Source: Zarea fungicola
Taxonomy: Eukaryota > Ascomycota > Sordariomycetes > Hypocreales > Cordycipitaceae
NCBI GenBank assembly: GCA_900169235.1
Contig: FWCC01000119.1
Span: 1 to 64,000 of the forward strand
Length of the DNA: 64,000 nt
Direction: 5' to 3'
Below the pieces are notes generated by a model. It saw only the letters and a list, made by a program, of their open reading frames with translations, was not told where the DNA came from and searched no databases. Made by a program: the position numbers and the translations under genes. Below, piece after piece: positions 1-12,372 of the stretch; position 1 is the first letter of the stretch, and each line of letters starts with the position of its first letter.

Positions 1-2608
1 GGTTTTTTTGTCACCCACATGAGTGCGTGACAGTGGTGAGATGGCGGTTTGTGCGCGTCGCGAGACACGTCTGTGGTTGGCTGGTTTGGGGGCTAGCCTG
101 CATGTACGCGCAGCTTCAAGGTTTTTATCCATATTTTACTGCCCTTGAGGTGGATAGCTTTTTTTCGGCTTTCATTATTCGGGTCTGAATTCAGGCAAGT
201 GGAAGGATGAAAGAAGCGTGTATAGCGGTGCAGCGTGGATACGCGCATATGCAGGTTCGCGACAAGGGGCACAGCACACACGCTTACATTCTTGCCCGAG
301 GGCTGTGGCATGCCAGCTTGGAAGGTATTGCCGGGGCTTGCAAGCTTAAAACTACAGCTACACCAAAAGCAAAATAATTCGAAAATATTATTATCGATAC
401 ACACCATATCAACCTTTTTCTTCTTTGGTCCTTATGAACTGGCACCAGAGGTGTGGAATTGCTACGCGTAGCACTTGGCTAATGACACTTATTTTAGGTA
501 CTACAGTCCGTACCTTTCACAACAGTACTTCGTCGAATGGTAGGTACCTGGAGCTTTGCTGCTGGTTTCTGGCCACCAACGGGCATGGCCGCCTCGGTAT
601 CCTCTTTCTCATTGACTCAAGACCAAGACCCTGCTGGGCAGAATTGTGACTGTCGAGCAAAATTTCCTTCTTTTACCAGGATGTGAACTACGCTAAGGAG
701 GCTTCCTAGTCTCCCCGGGATGAAGCCAGGAATAGAGACTTGCCTGGGCTGTGCACCAGTGTTGGAGGAGTGCTGGCTGAGGGGACCTTAATTTGCCGCT
801 GGCTGAGGCAGCCAGCGGGCACAAACGCAAGTACTGGAGTACCTGACGAGCTGGCATACGAGAAGGCAAATGTTGGTGTAGCGGGCCTCGTATGTGTACC
901 TGGGGGGCGCTGGGGCTTGCGGGAGGTGTGTGTCCCAAATTAGCACTGGCAACGTTTTGGTGGACGTTGCCACTGACTTGGTACCTACATACTGGTACTC
1001 CAATGGTACAATAACCACGCGAATGCAATCTGTCCGCCAGTTGGTACTTCGGCAATGCGTTCGGCCTCTGACAACCAGCTGGATTCGACAATAGAGATGA
1101 GTATTGGGAGCGTATGTGTACAGGTAGCTATATAGAGATTGTGTCTGCTTGGTTCACTGGAGTTCGTTCTGCAACATTATTGTGTTATAACTAGTATTTA
1201 CTGGTGATAATAGTGACAAGCTTTCGTCATGAGCGTCATTAAGGCAAGTGTCTACGCAGAAGCTCATAGGGCAGCTAATAAAATGCACCTCGCAGATGGC
1301 ACAGGCAGTATCCGCAGGGAAAGGCGCTACAGCGTGCGACTGGACCGCCACTGACGAGACCATCACCCACTAAGAAGAGGCAGCTGTGATGGGGGAAGAA
1401 AATAGCGTTACTTAGAGCTCCAGCGCATCTTTCTCTCACAGGTAGTGAGCTCTCCAAGTGCATCCACTACTCCCGGCCGTGACGCTCGAGCAAGCCTAGC
1501 GTCCTTCTGCTTCTTCCTCTTCTTTTTTTTAATTTTTTAATTTTTTTTATTATCGCTACCCACCCGAGCACCACCAGACATTTATTGCCCCAGACACACC
1601 AAAACCACACAAGGGTGTGTCGCCAACGTTACACTCCTCACCACACCTTTTTGCTTCTCGGCGTGGGCACGGGGGCGTGCCATGGAGCCACGACCCGTCC
1701 TGCCCGCGCGGCGACGCTATTCTTGCTGGGCTTGGGCCCGCTCGCCCGCTTTGATATCCTGCCCATGACCCTGGTTCCTCGTCGCTGGGTGTGCAAGTTG
1801 TGGTGGCGTGAGACAAGCGTGGAGGCAACGGATGTCGTTTCCACTCCGGCTTGCCTATCGCTGTCGCTTCCTGGCTCTGCTGGGTCTTCTTCTTGACCAG
1901 GATGTCCTTTTTGTGGTCTTGGATCGACTTTGGACTACGTTTGCTGCCTCTGGCTCGACACTACTTATGACCACCATCCTCCCCCATCTCACTCACTCGT
2001 TCGCCATACGATCGGCATCCTGTTAGGAACCGTGCTTTTGGAAATCTTGCTCGTTTTTTTATTATTGCCCTTGGTTCTTCCTTCTTTTGTGGCTTGCTCT
2101 GTCTACTTTTATCTACGGAACTCTTCTTGATTCTTCTGCTCTCTCGTCGAGTATCCTCACTTTCCTTTACAACCAACCACAAAACACAACCATCCGCAAC
2201 CACTCTAGTGTGTGCTCTTGCCTTGTCTGCATTTTTTTTTCAATCCCAAGGCTGCTTCACCTCGAGTCTTTTGTACAACATTACCAAATCTTAATAACCT
2301 CCTGTTTGCCTATTTCTGCCTCATTGTCGGCATTCAAGTACATTCTTTCACCATCTCTTGACAATCCCGCTGGACTTTTACGTCCTTGGCCATTTCGATT
2401 TCTCGTCCCAACCCGCTGCCTTTCCAACGGACTTCTGTATACTACGCATGCTACGATAACTACTATACTCTCTAATCTTCTGCAACTCGATTCTGCTCGA
2501 CGCACAATTGTTCCAGGTTGGTTTGCCCTACCTTGCCAATGCCGTACCACCCCTCCTGCTAACAACCATGACAACTAGACAACCACAAAAAAAACTCAAA
2601 TTCTCACA
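1..2608. other. Upstream region and long leader of the MSN2-like gene
   Basis: No protein gene is supported here; the short frames have non-coding composition. The last 600 bases are rich in pyrimidines, typical of a long fungal 5' leader, with T-rich runs near 1520-1550. A GC-rich perfect hairpin lies at 796-818. Several upstream ATGs precede the MSN2 start, including a 7-codon frame at 2539-2562 and a longer one at 2568-2798 that overlaps the main start. Long leaders are common for regulatory genes in filamentous fungi, but the transcription start cannot be located from sequence alone. Confidence 0.5.
796..818. repeat. Perfect GC-rich hairpin
   Basis: Arms 796-805 (CCGCTGGCTG) and 809-818 (CAGCCAGCGG) are perfect reverse complements, separated by a 3-base loop. 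It lies in non-coding DNA about 1.8 kb upstream of the MSN2-like start. Function unknown. Confidence 0.6.
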
Positions 2609-2798
2609 ATGGAAGCCACAATGCTACACCAACAATCGGTCGCTCAAGCCTTCCTCAAGAACCGCGAGTCTAAGTCCGACGTCCGCAAGGCCCATCTGTA
2701 CCAGCAGATGCCCGTCACGCCTGTCTACTCCCGACCCGGCTCGTCGTGCTCCCAGCCACCCACGCTTTACAGCAATGGTGCCCACAAGGCTGCCATGA
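2568..2798 (+). promoter_or_regulatory. Upstream ORF overlapping the MSN2-like start codon
   Basis: An ATG at 2568 with A at -3 opens a 76-codon frame that runs past the main ATG at 2609 in a different frame and stops at 2798. If it is in the mature mRNA, scanning ribosomes that use it would bypass the main start, so it could repress translation. A second, 7-codon frame lies just before it at 2539-2562. A transcription start downstream of 2568, or leader splicing, would remove the effect. Confidence 0.4.
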
Positions 2799-4177
2799 TG
2801 CTTGATACCGATGTCTATGACAGCTACTTCCCCTCTACCCCTGCTCTGTCGACATCTGGAAGCGCTATCGGCAGCCCCAAGATGGCCGATGCCCTGCAGA
2901 CCCCGATGAATCCCATGTTCTCTGGCCTCGATGGTTTCCACGGCAAGGATTTGTTTGAATCAGTTGAGACTTCGGTTCTCGACTGGTCAAGCTGCGCCTC
3001 ACCTCCCATGACGCCTGGTAAGTTTCACTGGACTGCTCTCAACCACCTATATCGACAACTCGGCAGTGCCACGTATGTTGTCATGTGGGTCCGCATAGCT
3101 AACCACGCCGTAGTCTACATTGCCTCGCAGCCGCCTGCTCTCCAGCAGAGTAACAGTGACCTCACGTCTATGACATCATGCCCTTCACTGTCACCCTCAC
3201 CTACGCCTGGTTATGCCCGCTCCATTGCCTCAGAGCAAGATGTCGACTTCTGCGATCCTCGCAATCTGACAGTCTCTACCGGTAACAATCCTACTCTCGC
3301 CCCCGAGTTCAGTCTCTCCAATATGGGTGATGCTGAGGTCAAGGTAGTTAACTCTCAGCCTACGTTTGACTTCAATCCAGCTCTTCACGGCCTGCCTGCC
3401 TTCCAGGATATTGATGATCTCGACTCAGAAGACGACTTCAGCAACCTCGTGAACATTGAGACCAATGGCCCCACTGAGACGACCCGGCCTCGTGCGTGCA
3501 CTGGATCCTCAGTTGTTTCTCTTGGCCACTGCAGCTTTGATGATGAGCTGAACTTCGATGACAATGATGCCTACTTCCTGCCGTTCCCTAATGCTGATGC
3601 CGTCACTCGTTCTGATGACAGCCATCGCGACAAGAAGCAGAAGCAATCACATGACATGGCTGTCACCTCTCCTAGCACTGCTAGCGAGATCAACACCGAG
3701 GTTGAGTTCAGCGGCACCTCCACATCCGAGTCAACTGTTTCTTCCCCTGGCGATGATGATAGCTCCACACCCATTGCTGCTCCCAGCCGCCGTGGCCGCA
3801 AGCAAAGCTTGACTGAGGATCCGTCCAAGACGTTCGTCTGTGACCTCTGCAACCGCCGCTTCCGCCGACAGGAGCACTTGAAGCGCCACTATCGCTCTCT
3901 TCACACCCAGGAGAAGCCCTTTGAGTGCAACGAGTGCGGTAAGAAGTTCTCTCGCAGTGACAACCTTGCGCAGCACGCCCGCACTCACTCTGGTGGCGCC
4001 ATCGTCATGGACCTTATTGAGGATCACGGTGCGCATCACTTCGACGCTAGCGCCTTACCCGGCTCCTCAGAAGACTTTTCATATGGCAAGGTCATGTTCC
4101 AGATTGCCCCAGAGATCACTGAGGAGGTATCAGAAGACACTGTCGACAACAAGAAGAAGCGTAAGCGCTCTGACTAA
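2609..4177 (+). CDS. msn2: Msn2/Seb1-like C2H2 zinc-finger stress transcription factor
   Basis: Probable nuclear activator of general stress genes through stress-response elements, as known for yeast Msn2/4 and fungal Seb1. Two adjacent C2H2 fingers sit near the C-terminus (residues about 409-461 of the unspliced 522-residue frame: CDLC...[10 protein letters not shown] and CNEC...LAQHARTH), followed by a basic end (KKKRKR) that could be a nuclear localisation signal. The N-terminal three quarters are Ser/Thr/Pro-rich and acidic, as usual for the family. The start at 2609 has a good context (CACAATGG). A standard intron fits 3018-3113 (GTAAGT...TAG); it is 96 bp, has no in-frame stop, and its removal joins TP to VYIAS to give 490 residues. 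The spliced form is preferred because the intron-encoded segment differs in composition from its surroundings. The gene stands alone, with about 5 kb of non-coding DNA downstream. Confidence 0.85.
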   Translation: MEATMLHQQSVAQAFLKNRESKSDVRKAHLYQQMPVTPVYSRPGSSCSQPPTLYSNGAHKAAMMLDTDVYDSYFPSTPALSTSGSAIGSPKMADALQTPMNPMFSGLDGFHGKDLFESVETSVLDWSSCASPPMTPGKFHWTALNHLYRQLGSATYVVMWVRIANHAVVYIASQPPALQQSNSDLTSMTSCPSLSPSPTPGYARSIASEQDVDFCDPRNLTVSTGNNPTLAPEFSLSNMGDAEVKVVNSQPTFDFNPALHGLPAFQDIDDLDSEDDFSNLVNIETNGPTETTRPRACTGSSVVSLGHCSFDDELNFDDNDAYFLPFPNADAVTRSDDSHRDKKQKQSHDMAVTSPSTASEINTEVEFSGTSTSESTVSSPGDDDSSTPIAAPSRRGRKQSLTEDPSKTFVCDLCNRRFRRQEHLKRHYRSLHTQEKPFECNECGKKFSRSDNLAQHARTHSGGAIVMDLIEDHGAHHFDASALPGSSEDFSYGKVMFQIAPEITEEVSEDTVDNKKKRKRSD

Positions 4178-7100
4178 ACGATGGGTCTTGCACACTTTTG
4201 GGGCTTGCCCTTTATGATTCTACGACTGCTCTTTTGCAATTCTTTCCTTGTTTGTTCTGAAAGCTGGTTACGCACTGCGTGTCCTCTTGAACAATAGGGA
4301 GCGGTGCACTATACTTTCTGGCCCGCCGCATTTTTATTTCTAGAAGGAAGTGCACAACATGGACACCACCACGGTTACGACTGCATATAAACAATTTTCG
4401 GTTCTTGTATCAAGTTTTGACTTACACTTTTTATACAACTGCAGTTGACGGATGATATCTGTTGGCTGCCGTTTCTTATGATCATAAAAAAAGTTGGACA
4501 AAGTGTTGGGAGGGTATGGAAAAGAGACATTTCTGGGATCAATTGGCGTGATTGGCGCTTTTGTTATTTGGTGTCTTATATTCTCTACTTGGTCAGCCTT
4601 TTAGGCCTGGTAGTTTACTCTTTCTTTACTCTCGTTGTAATTCTTTGGGACGGGAAGCGGCTGGTCTGCAACTTGGACCGAATGAAATCTCTTCCGCCAA
4701 ATTGAACATTCTTAGTTTGACACAACGTTTGTATGCAATGTGAATGCCATTCTTCGAAGTGACTTTCAATATAATTCGGCCTATCCGATGCATTCTGCCT
4801 GATTTGGGCCAAATTACTAGAATAATCTATTTTGTGTTCAGTTTACCAACATACGGCTCCAAGTTGGTTAATTACAGACTGACCCTAGCAGGAGCTTGCT
4901 TTGCTGGGGATTGAAGACGAGCCAATTCTGAGGCCCTTGTTCCTGGATCTAGAAAAAGTAGTCTAATTGTAACTGGCACTATGGTCAGAGCATTTCCCGA
5001 AATTTCAGTCCCTGCTCTATTCAATACGAACCATTCCATGAAGAACAAGTATTGAATTGTTTCTCATGGACCCTTGCCCTATCTCGAGTCACACCCCTCC
5101 CAAGTCAAAAGACAGAAAGCGGGTACGCATATATGTACATAGAAACCTCGTGGGATGATGCAGGGGATCCCTGGTCGATTCTGTCACTCTCGTGTGACTC
5201 GATCAAGACACGAACGAAGAGAGGAAGGCGCAAGTTTCCACTCATTTTTCAAGTCTTGCCGAATGGGTCAGTTAAAAGAGAAGAGAAAATTTGCTATTGC
5301 TGCTTTGTACACAAGTTCTCTCTCGCAAATGAGGCTTCCAGACTGGGCATGGCTTTGATGAGGACACATGCACGGTGAAAAAAATTGTACATGGACCCCG
5401 TCCCGCGGAACCGGGATGCCAATGCTAACGCATAGACGTGTCACATTTCTTGAAAATGAGACAAGAGGATGGAACCACCCAGCCTTCTCTGTAGATTATC
5501 TCGTTACCGCTTTTCCGCCACCCAGAGACGCCGTTTTTTTTGTGTCTTTGCTCCATAAGGCGATTACATGGCCACTGGAGCCCTCATATTTTGTTCTTTG
5601 ACATGGGTTGGTTGCTGAACTGGCGGTGTCAGTAAAAAGGACTAGCAGTGACATAGTTACCGGGGAAGACCAAACGGAACGGGATGTTCAGGTATTGAAA
5701 TTTCAAATTAAAAGCAATTTTTTCTTCTCTATGTGTTTCTCACAAGGTTCTTTGATACTGCCCATTTCTTTGTATAATGGCGCTTTGACGGATGCAATGC
5801 CAACAAGAACAAAAGATTGAAAAAAAAAAAAAAGAATCGGAGGCGGATCTGTAGTCGAGTCCGCCTTGTCTTCCCGTCCCGTCCGTTCGTCGCGGGTTCG
5901 GCTTACAATGGGGGTTGGTTACAAACAGACCAGAGGTTAATGAACCGTGCGGGACGGGTATCATCATCTATCAAAGAAAAACCTGGCACATATTCTTCTT
6001 TCACATGCTGACACAAACCAACGAAAAAGCGGTAACGGTACAGTAATGAAGCAAGAGAAAAATTCTCATCTCAAAAAGGCATCATTCTTCTCCATTAAAA
6101 CTTACGGCCGTACTATTACTATGGAACATGAGGATGTTTTAAAGGTACAACGTGTGCCATTTTCAGTCCTCACATGGGTATGTCTGTCTACTGAGTAGCA
6201 AGCCCTGTCACCTCCATTCGGTACCCCATTGCGCATATTTGACGGAAGCACCCCCGAGCACCATAAAAAGCTTACTCGTACCAAAGTGGACGATGGCTGG
6301 CTCCAGGTTGGTCTGAGCTTTTGGACTGTGCCTGGAACAATGGAGAACCCAGTACCCCTGCTAGTATTAACAAAATTAGCGGTGGCGCTTGTCTTCTAGG
6401 ATTTGGAGACAGCTAGTGCTTCCCCGGTCCGTGCCTGGTACCTGGACTTCTTCAGTGGAGAAAACAAAAGGTCAAGGACATGGCAAGATGGGTATCCGTG
6501 GATTGTCGTCCACGGCTTGTCCCGTTTTTATTTTTAATTTTTAAATCCCAGGCTAGTACTCCGTAGCTTGGTGGCATTTACCTGATTGAGATTTCCCGCT
6601 TAAGAGCGAATGTCATAAGAAAATTGGAGAATGGGCTAACGAATTGCCCCATTACAATGGCAAGAGACGGATGTTTTTTTTTTTTTTTTTACTGCAATGA
6701 TTGTGTCACTGAAATCCTTGTCTCTTGCATTTTTCAGAAAACGAGAGGCTACTTTTGCCCCGCCCCTTGTCAGAGAAACGGTCTGGTCTACAGGGTTCCC
6801 TTGGGGTGTGCGTGGTCTGAATCCGTCGAATGCCGATGGGCACCTTCAAGTTCTTCCATTTCTTCTTCTATTGACCGGGGAGGAAGGGGGGGGGGGTGTG
6901 CGTCTTGAGTCTTTTGAGCCAGTGATAACCCCTACAAAGCCCATGGCTTATAGGATGCAATTTCCCTGGCTCCCCCCATGTTGAAAGGAGATGGCCCAAG
7001 CGCCCCACGCCATGTGCAACCCAATTTGGTTTTCGAGTCTTAATTTCTGTTTCTGCGTGGAAATTTGCCACACAGCAATATGTGCGTTGTTTTATCCACT

Positions 7101-9238
7101 CCTCTCGTTTGAAATACTCCGGCCGGCTTCACATTAGAAGTAAACTGTAACGCAGTGACCTCAGCGGTCTGCCTTGATCCCATTTCCCCATCGGACGGCC
7201 TATTTACCTACATTGGTAGCAATCTTACCCAAGGTGGCAAGTGCACGAGAGAGTCAGCACCATCGAGTAGCCGCTGTGGGACGTCCGTCCCGTCTTTGTA
7301 GTGGCCTTTTCGCGGCCAAAAGATGGAGTATTTACATTGAGCTCTGGGTCGCTTGGCCTGTTCAGTTTTCAAAAGTAGGGAGATGGCCGAATGATGTCCT
7401 CGTCATCTTCGCTGGTAAGCTCGAACTGGCGGAGACCGGGAAACTATGCATAGCTAAACGGTGTCCAGTACTGGTGTGCACATGAAAATAATTGCCCATG
7501 TACGCAAATAAGGACCCTTCTATTATTGCTTATATCCGACTATCGGCGTGTCCGTTAAGTCAAATGCTGGTCTGACAATCGAGATGGTCAATCTCCAAGA
7601 GGTAATAGAAAATCTGTGGTACATCAGTAGAGTGGCGTATACTGTGCGTGACCCATGCAGAGAGGCGGCCAGATAGTTTCTGAAGAAAATGAAACGATGC
7701 GGACCACTTTGTCCCAGTATTTTGCGTAACATCGATATAAATGAATAGCCGACAGTAACAGAGCCTCAGGCTAATGATACTCAGTGAGTTTTATCTATCA
7801 ATAGGCTATGAAATCCCATTTGCTTTACCAATCCGCCAATCGCTCCACAAGGCTACACAAAATGAGGAAGCCTCCATCATTCGCACTTTTCTGTGAACGA
7901 GTTTCACGGCACATGCAAGTAGGAGACTATTTCTATGCATAGACACGAATGGTAACGGACTACCTCAAGTACATGTCAGGGAAAGCAGGGCCTTCAGAGA
8001 CATTCGTCAACTGTCACTGCATGGTTCTGCACAGTGAATGGTGTTTCTTGTGTCAAATTAGCCCCAGTGTTAAAGCGTAAGATAAAGTTGGGGATGTCGG
8101 CTTTCGGAGCCGACTGGATATGTCTCTGATGTTTAAGTGACCGTACCAAAGCAAATTCACCCAGCAGACCCTGCAGACCCAAGTCATGTGCTCAGACGCA
8201 TATGCACTGACAGACACCACGTACACCTCAAACGTGCATCGTGGGACTGGCATAGCTAATAAGGCGCGTGCCAAGAAACGCTCCGCCAAAACGGTTAAAT
8301 GTGATGGATCAGTTGCTGTCACATCTCACCACAATCTCATCACAGTCACATCGTGTATCTTCATTTTTCCAATCCCACACCACACGGTCAAAGCAACTGT
8401 GAATCGGCTCATCACAATTACTCACCTGAGCTGTCTGCCAGACAATACAAGGAGCGGCCTAAGCATCACCGCACTGGGTCGTCACGCCTCTGTCACATTC
8501 CGCGTACGGATTGTGGCATGCTTATCAAAGTATGAGGAAAATCTTTTCAACGAAACTAACCGGACTGTACCATCGTGCCTGTATATTGATTTCAAACACT
8601 TACTACGGCCGTTGAAGCTCTTTGAAAAAAAGTCATGGCAAGCGTGTGCTGTATGTAATGGCTGATATACATGAGCCGGCCAAGTTTCAACAATGGCTGT
8701 AGGTATGGTTAATGCAGGAAGAAGGTTAGGATTGCGGCGGGCTTGACCCCTTTTCTTCCATGAGCATTGAGGTAACTGGATAAACTTAGCTAAATTTTAC
8801 GTCTCAGTATGTTTTAAAAGACATGTATACAAACATTGCTCAACGCTCTGCTGGAATGAGGCGGCAAGACTCTTCATAAACGTGTGTACAGCAAATGTAT
8901 ATTTGTCCCCACTTTTGCAACGCCCGCAAAGTGGTGGAGTTGCTGTGCTCATATACTGAATTGTGAATGACGGCAGAATCCTCAGGGTTTGAATTAGTGT
9001 AAATCAAAATGGGAGCGGCAAGATATCCAAATGTTGAATTTACCTACAGTGTATACTGTTCTGTGTCATAGTGTAGCAAGAGTTGCAAGGTGCAAATCAA
9101 ACACCAAAAACGTGTACCAGATATGCACGTGAGATTCGCTCCACAGCGAAGAAAATGTTGCATGGTTTCGAAATATGGCCTCGCCAGGTTCTAGGCCGCC
9201 GCGAGCAGGTTCAGAATAATTCAACTAGTATAAAAATC
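4178..9238. other. 5 kb gene-free interval
   Basis: No credible gene on either strand: frames are short, mostly lack coding-like codon use and match nothing I recognise. The longest (8186-8665) looks random. The interval holds homopolymers (A-run about 5819-5833, T17 at 6674-6690, G11 at 6886-6896) and generally AT-rich sequence. The first few hundred bases are presumably the MSN2-like 3' UTR and the last few hundred the DPH6 promoter. It may hold non-coding RNA or decayed sequence, but nothing shows this directly. Confidence 0.5.
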
Positions 9239-11566
9239 ATGTCTCGCGAAAGACTCAGCGTGATTGCGCTTATTTCGGGCGGTAAAGACAGCTTTTATAG
9301 CGTGTTACATTGCATGCAAAATGGGCACCGAATTATTGCCCTCGCGAACCTCTACCCTCCATCACTGGAGGCTCCCACTGGGCCTTTGGAGGATAAAAAG
9401 GACTTGAATAGCTTCATGTATCAGACCGTTGGTCACGAGGTTATTCCTCTCTATGGAGATGCCACCGGCATTCCTCTGTACCGTCAACCTATCCATGGAA
9501 GTGCAGTGCGCCATGAGAGGGACTATGCATTCGATGCTATGGAGCAAGGCGTGGACGAGACCGAGTCTATGCTGCCTTTGCTACAGTCTATAAAAGAAAA
9601 GCACCCAGAAGCTAATGCTCTTTGTTCTGGAGCCATCCTATCAACCTATCAGCGAACCCGTGTCGAGTCCATTGCTGTCCGTCTCGGCCTCACACCCCTG
9701 GCATACCTCTGGAAATACCCAGTTCTACCTTCACCAGTGATACCAAAAAACGAAGCACAACTTTTAATTGACATGGAGATCGCGGAAATTGACGCCCGCA
9801 TCATCAAAGTGGCCAGTGCGGGGCTGGATGAAAGCCACTTATGGGAGCGCGTCTCGAGTGAAGCTGGCTCAAACCGCGTTAAACGTGCCCTGCACAAGTT
9901 TGGTGCTGTTGAGGGCGCTGCGTTGGGTGAAGGCGGCGAGTTTGAGACCCTGGTCCTGGATGGACCAGCCTGCCTCTTTAAGAAACGTATATGTGTACCA
10001 GATCAGGGTAGAGTGGCCGTTCGGGAAGGAGGAGGGTCAACATGGCTCGCCACCCGCGGAGCGCAGCTACAAGAGAAGAATCTTTTCTCAGAGGATCTGG
10101 CGAATAAGGCAAGAGTACCGGAATTGTTTGATTCGAGATTTGCACAAGTCCTGGAGGAGCTGACAGAGCGACCTCACGCCGTGCTTGCCCGTACAGCGAA
10201 AGGATCCAACGCGAGACCACTCTTAAAAATTAGCCATGCTCGCGTCAATGGCTTTGAGCTGCTGTACTGGAGTTTCATCGCTGATGCTAGTTTTGAGACG
10301 GAAATGATTAAGGAAGAAACGAGGAGTATATTGGGCAAACTGAGAGAAGCTCTCGCAGCTCACAGCCTCGACGAGACGCAACTAAGTACAGTCGTTATCA
10401 TTCTGCGAAACATGGCTGATTTCCCCAAAATCAACCAAGAATACGGTACCTTTTTCCAGTCTCCCAACCCCGCTTCAAGAGTCACAATATCTTGTGGGAA
10501 CTTGCTGCCCGATGGTCGCAACATTATGATATACACGACAGTTCCGCCGGCGTCCCAAACGATCGAGAGGGGCGGTTTACATGTGCAGTCTAGGTCATAT
10601 TGGGCACCGGCCAACATTGGACCGTACAGCCAGGCTATTGATATCCCCATACTGCGAGACCAGATAGCCCCTGGGCCGCGCTCCGTTTATATTGCGGGCC
10701 AGATTCCACTGATACCACAGAGCATGACGCTCCCCGTATCCTCCAGCACCTCTCTCGCGGAGCAAATAACATTGTCTTTTCAACATCTATGGCGCATTGG
10801 TACGCATATGAACGTGCAGCAGTGGACCAGTGTTGTTGCGTACTTTGATAAGAGTGCGTCCGAAGTGGACATGTGTCAAAAGGCGGAGCTGGCCGGTCGG
10901 GCTTGGAATATCATGCACGCTCCGGTGGAAGAAGAAGAAGAAGTGGGCCAATTAGATCCATGGGATCTTAAATACAATTCGCAGCACATGTCTCTGGCTG
11001 GATCGGCGGACAGCAACCTAAAGCCGCTGCCAGACTTTGAGGTGTTCCCAATGCGCCAACAGAACGAACCCGAGACGTGCGTCCCGCCATTCTTTGCCGT
11101 AGAAGTCACAGAGCTCCCACGGCAGTCTAACATTGAGTGGCATGCACACATGGGACTTTCTGGACTTGAAGAGGCGAGTACACAGCTTGTAACTCATGCA
11201 GAGTCTCAGCTTGGCGGGTGGAGGTCGTGGAGTATGGTGGTACGAGGAGACAGCGGCACCTTTGTGCAAACTGTGCTCGCCCAGCTAGAGAAACCTGACA
11301 CCAAGACTGACTTACAAGGGACTATGGCCGAGGCACAGGATACATATGCCGACTCGATACGCCGGCTTGGAGTCGACTCTACAGATGGCGTGCCGCCAAG
11401 GCCATACATGATGTATGTGGATATGGAGAACCTGAGTGGCTGGAGTAGAAAAGACGGCATTTTTGAACTGCCGTGTGCAGTCATACCAAGTCACTCGATA
11501 TGGACGGCAGACGGGAAGAAGACATTCTGCGTCGCGCTGTTTAGAGCCTACATGTCAGCTGCCTAA
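9239..11566 (+). CDS. dph6: Diphthine--ammonia ligase (Dph6), ATPase plus two RidA-like domains
   Basis: Catalyses the last step of diphthamide synthesis on elongation factor 2, ATP-dependent amidation of diphthine, in the cytosol. The start at 9239 gives 775 residues and puts the ATP pyrophosphatase loop SGGKDS at residues 13-18, as in the family; the open frame extends 52 codons further upstream, but that stretch looks like leader. A second family block, GEGGEFETL, lies near residue 230. Two YjgF/RidA-like domains follow (about 331-430 and 451-540), the usual eukaryotic Dph6 layout. The C-terminal 230 residues are less conserved. No intron is needed. A TATA-like TATAAAAA sits directly before the ATG, too close to be its own promoter element. 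The next gene, on the same strand, begins 0.8 kb downstream. Confidence 0.93.
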   Translation: MSRERLSVIALISGGKDSFYSVLHCMQNGHRIIALANLYPPSLEAPTGPLEDKKDLNSFMYQTVGHEVIPLYGDATGIPLYRQPIHGSAVRHERDYAFDAMEQGVDETESMLPLLQSIKEKHPEANALCSGAILSTYQRTRVESIAVRLGLTPLAYLWKYPVLPSPVIPKNEAQLLIDMEIAEIDARIIKVASAGLDESHLWERVSSEAGSNRVKRALHKFGAVEGAALGEGGEFETLVLDGPACLFKKRICVPDQGRVAVREGGGSTWLATRGAQLQEKNLFSEDLANKARVPELFDSRFAQVLEELTERPHAVLARTAKGSNARPLLKISHARVNGFELLYWSFIADASFETEMIKEETRSILGKLREALAAHSLDETQLSTVVIILRNMADFPKINQEYGTFFQSPNPASRVTISCGNLLPDGRNIMIYTTVPPASQTIERGGLHVQSRSYWAPANIGPYSQAIDIPILRDQIAPGPRSVYIAGQIPLIPQSMTLPVSSSTSLAEQITLSFQHLWRIGTHMNVQQWTSVVAYFDKSASEVDMCQKAELAGRAWNIMHAPVEEEEEVGQLDPWDLKYNSQHMSLAGSADSNLKPLPDFEVFPMRQQNEPETCVPPFFAVEVTELPRQSNIEWHAHMGLSGLEEASTQLVTHAESQLGGWRSWSMVVRGDSGTFVQTVLAQLEKPDTKTDLQGTMAEAQDTYADSIRRLGVDSTDGVPPRPYMMYVDMENLSGWSRKDGIFELPCAVIPSHSIWTADGKKTFCVALFRAYMSAA

Positions 11567-12372
11567 GCTGACGGACATGCATAGACTTGTGAGCATTTTA
11601 TCTGGTATGGGCATTTCGAGTTGCGATGATAAGAACATGGAAAACAGTGCGGATTGTGTCAACCTATGATATGGGGAAGAATGATTGTATGAGGACATTG
11701 GCAGGCTGTGTTCACTTGGCCGTAATGTAATTGGGCATCGCAACCAACGCCTCGAATGGCGAAGGCGCCATCTCCTCCGAGAGTGCCGTTTTGTCGACCG
11801 TTTGCGGTGGGATTCGTTAAAAGTAAGAGAATTTCGACAGCGACAGCGTTTTGTCAAAACTGAATTGGAAAATGATCATTTGGGTAGATGAGTTAAACAC
11901 AAGGTTGTTTATCCTTATTTTATTTTCCTATGAGCTGGAGTCACGCCAAGGCCATGTGACTGCATGGCTCTACTGTGTCTGATACATTCCCATGCAGAGT
12001 GGCGAAACAAACTCAGCGGGACGCCTCAGCCGAAGACACACTGGCAGGCAGTTGCAGACAGAGATGGCTTTAATACAGTGGAGAAGGGATGCGTTAGCGC
12101 CATCATGAGCCCTGTGAGAAGCCATTAATCGACCGCAGCTTGCCATACCCTGCCCACTTCTCCCAATGACGCGATCTCACCCACTCTCCAATTGTCCTTT
12201 GACATTGGCCAATTCCAACGAACCTGCAGACCGATACCTAGTCCGGCTTCTGCTATCCCAAGCGAAGCCTCTTTTCCTCTGGCGTGCCAGAGTGCCCCCC
12301 TCCCGGGCTCATGCAATCACAAGGTCCGAATATACAGAGGGAAATACTACAAGCCGTATATTATCCCCCCAG
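11567..12372. other. Intergenic region between DPH6 and the DUF202 gene
   Basis: About 0.8 kb with no supported gene. It should contain the DPH6 3' UTR and the promoter and leader of the following gene. I see no repeat or RNA gene. Confidence 0.5.

Noticed and set aside
8186..8665. 159-codon plus-strand frame in the 5 kb gap
   Set aside because: No family resemblance, irregular codon use, many Cys/His scattered without a finger pattern; best explained as chance.
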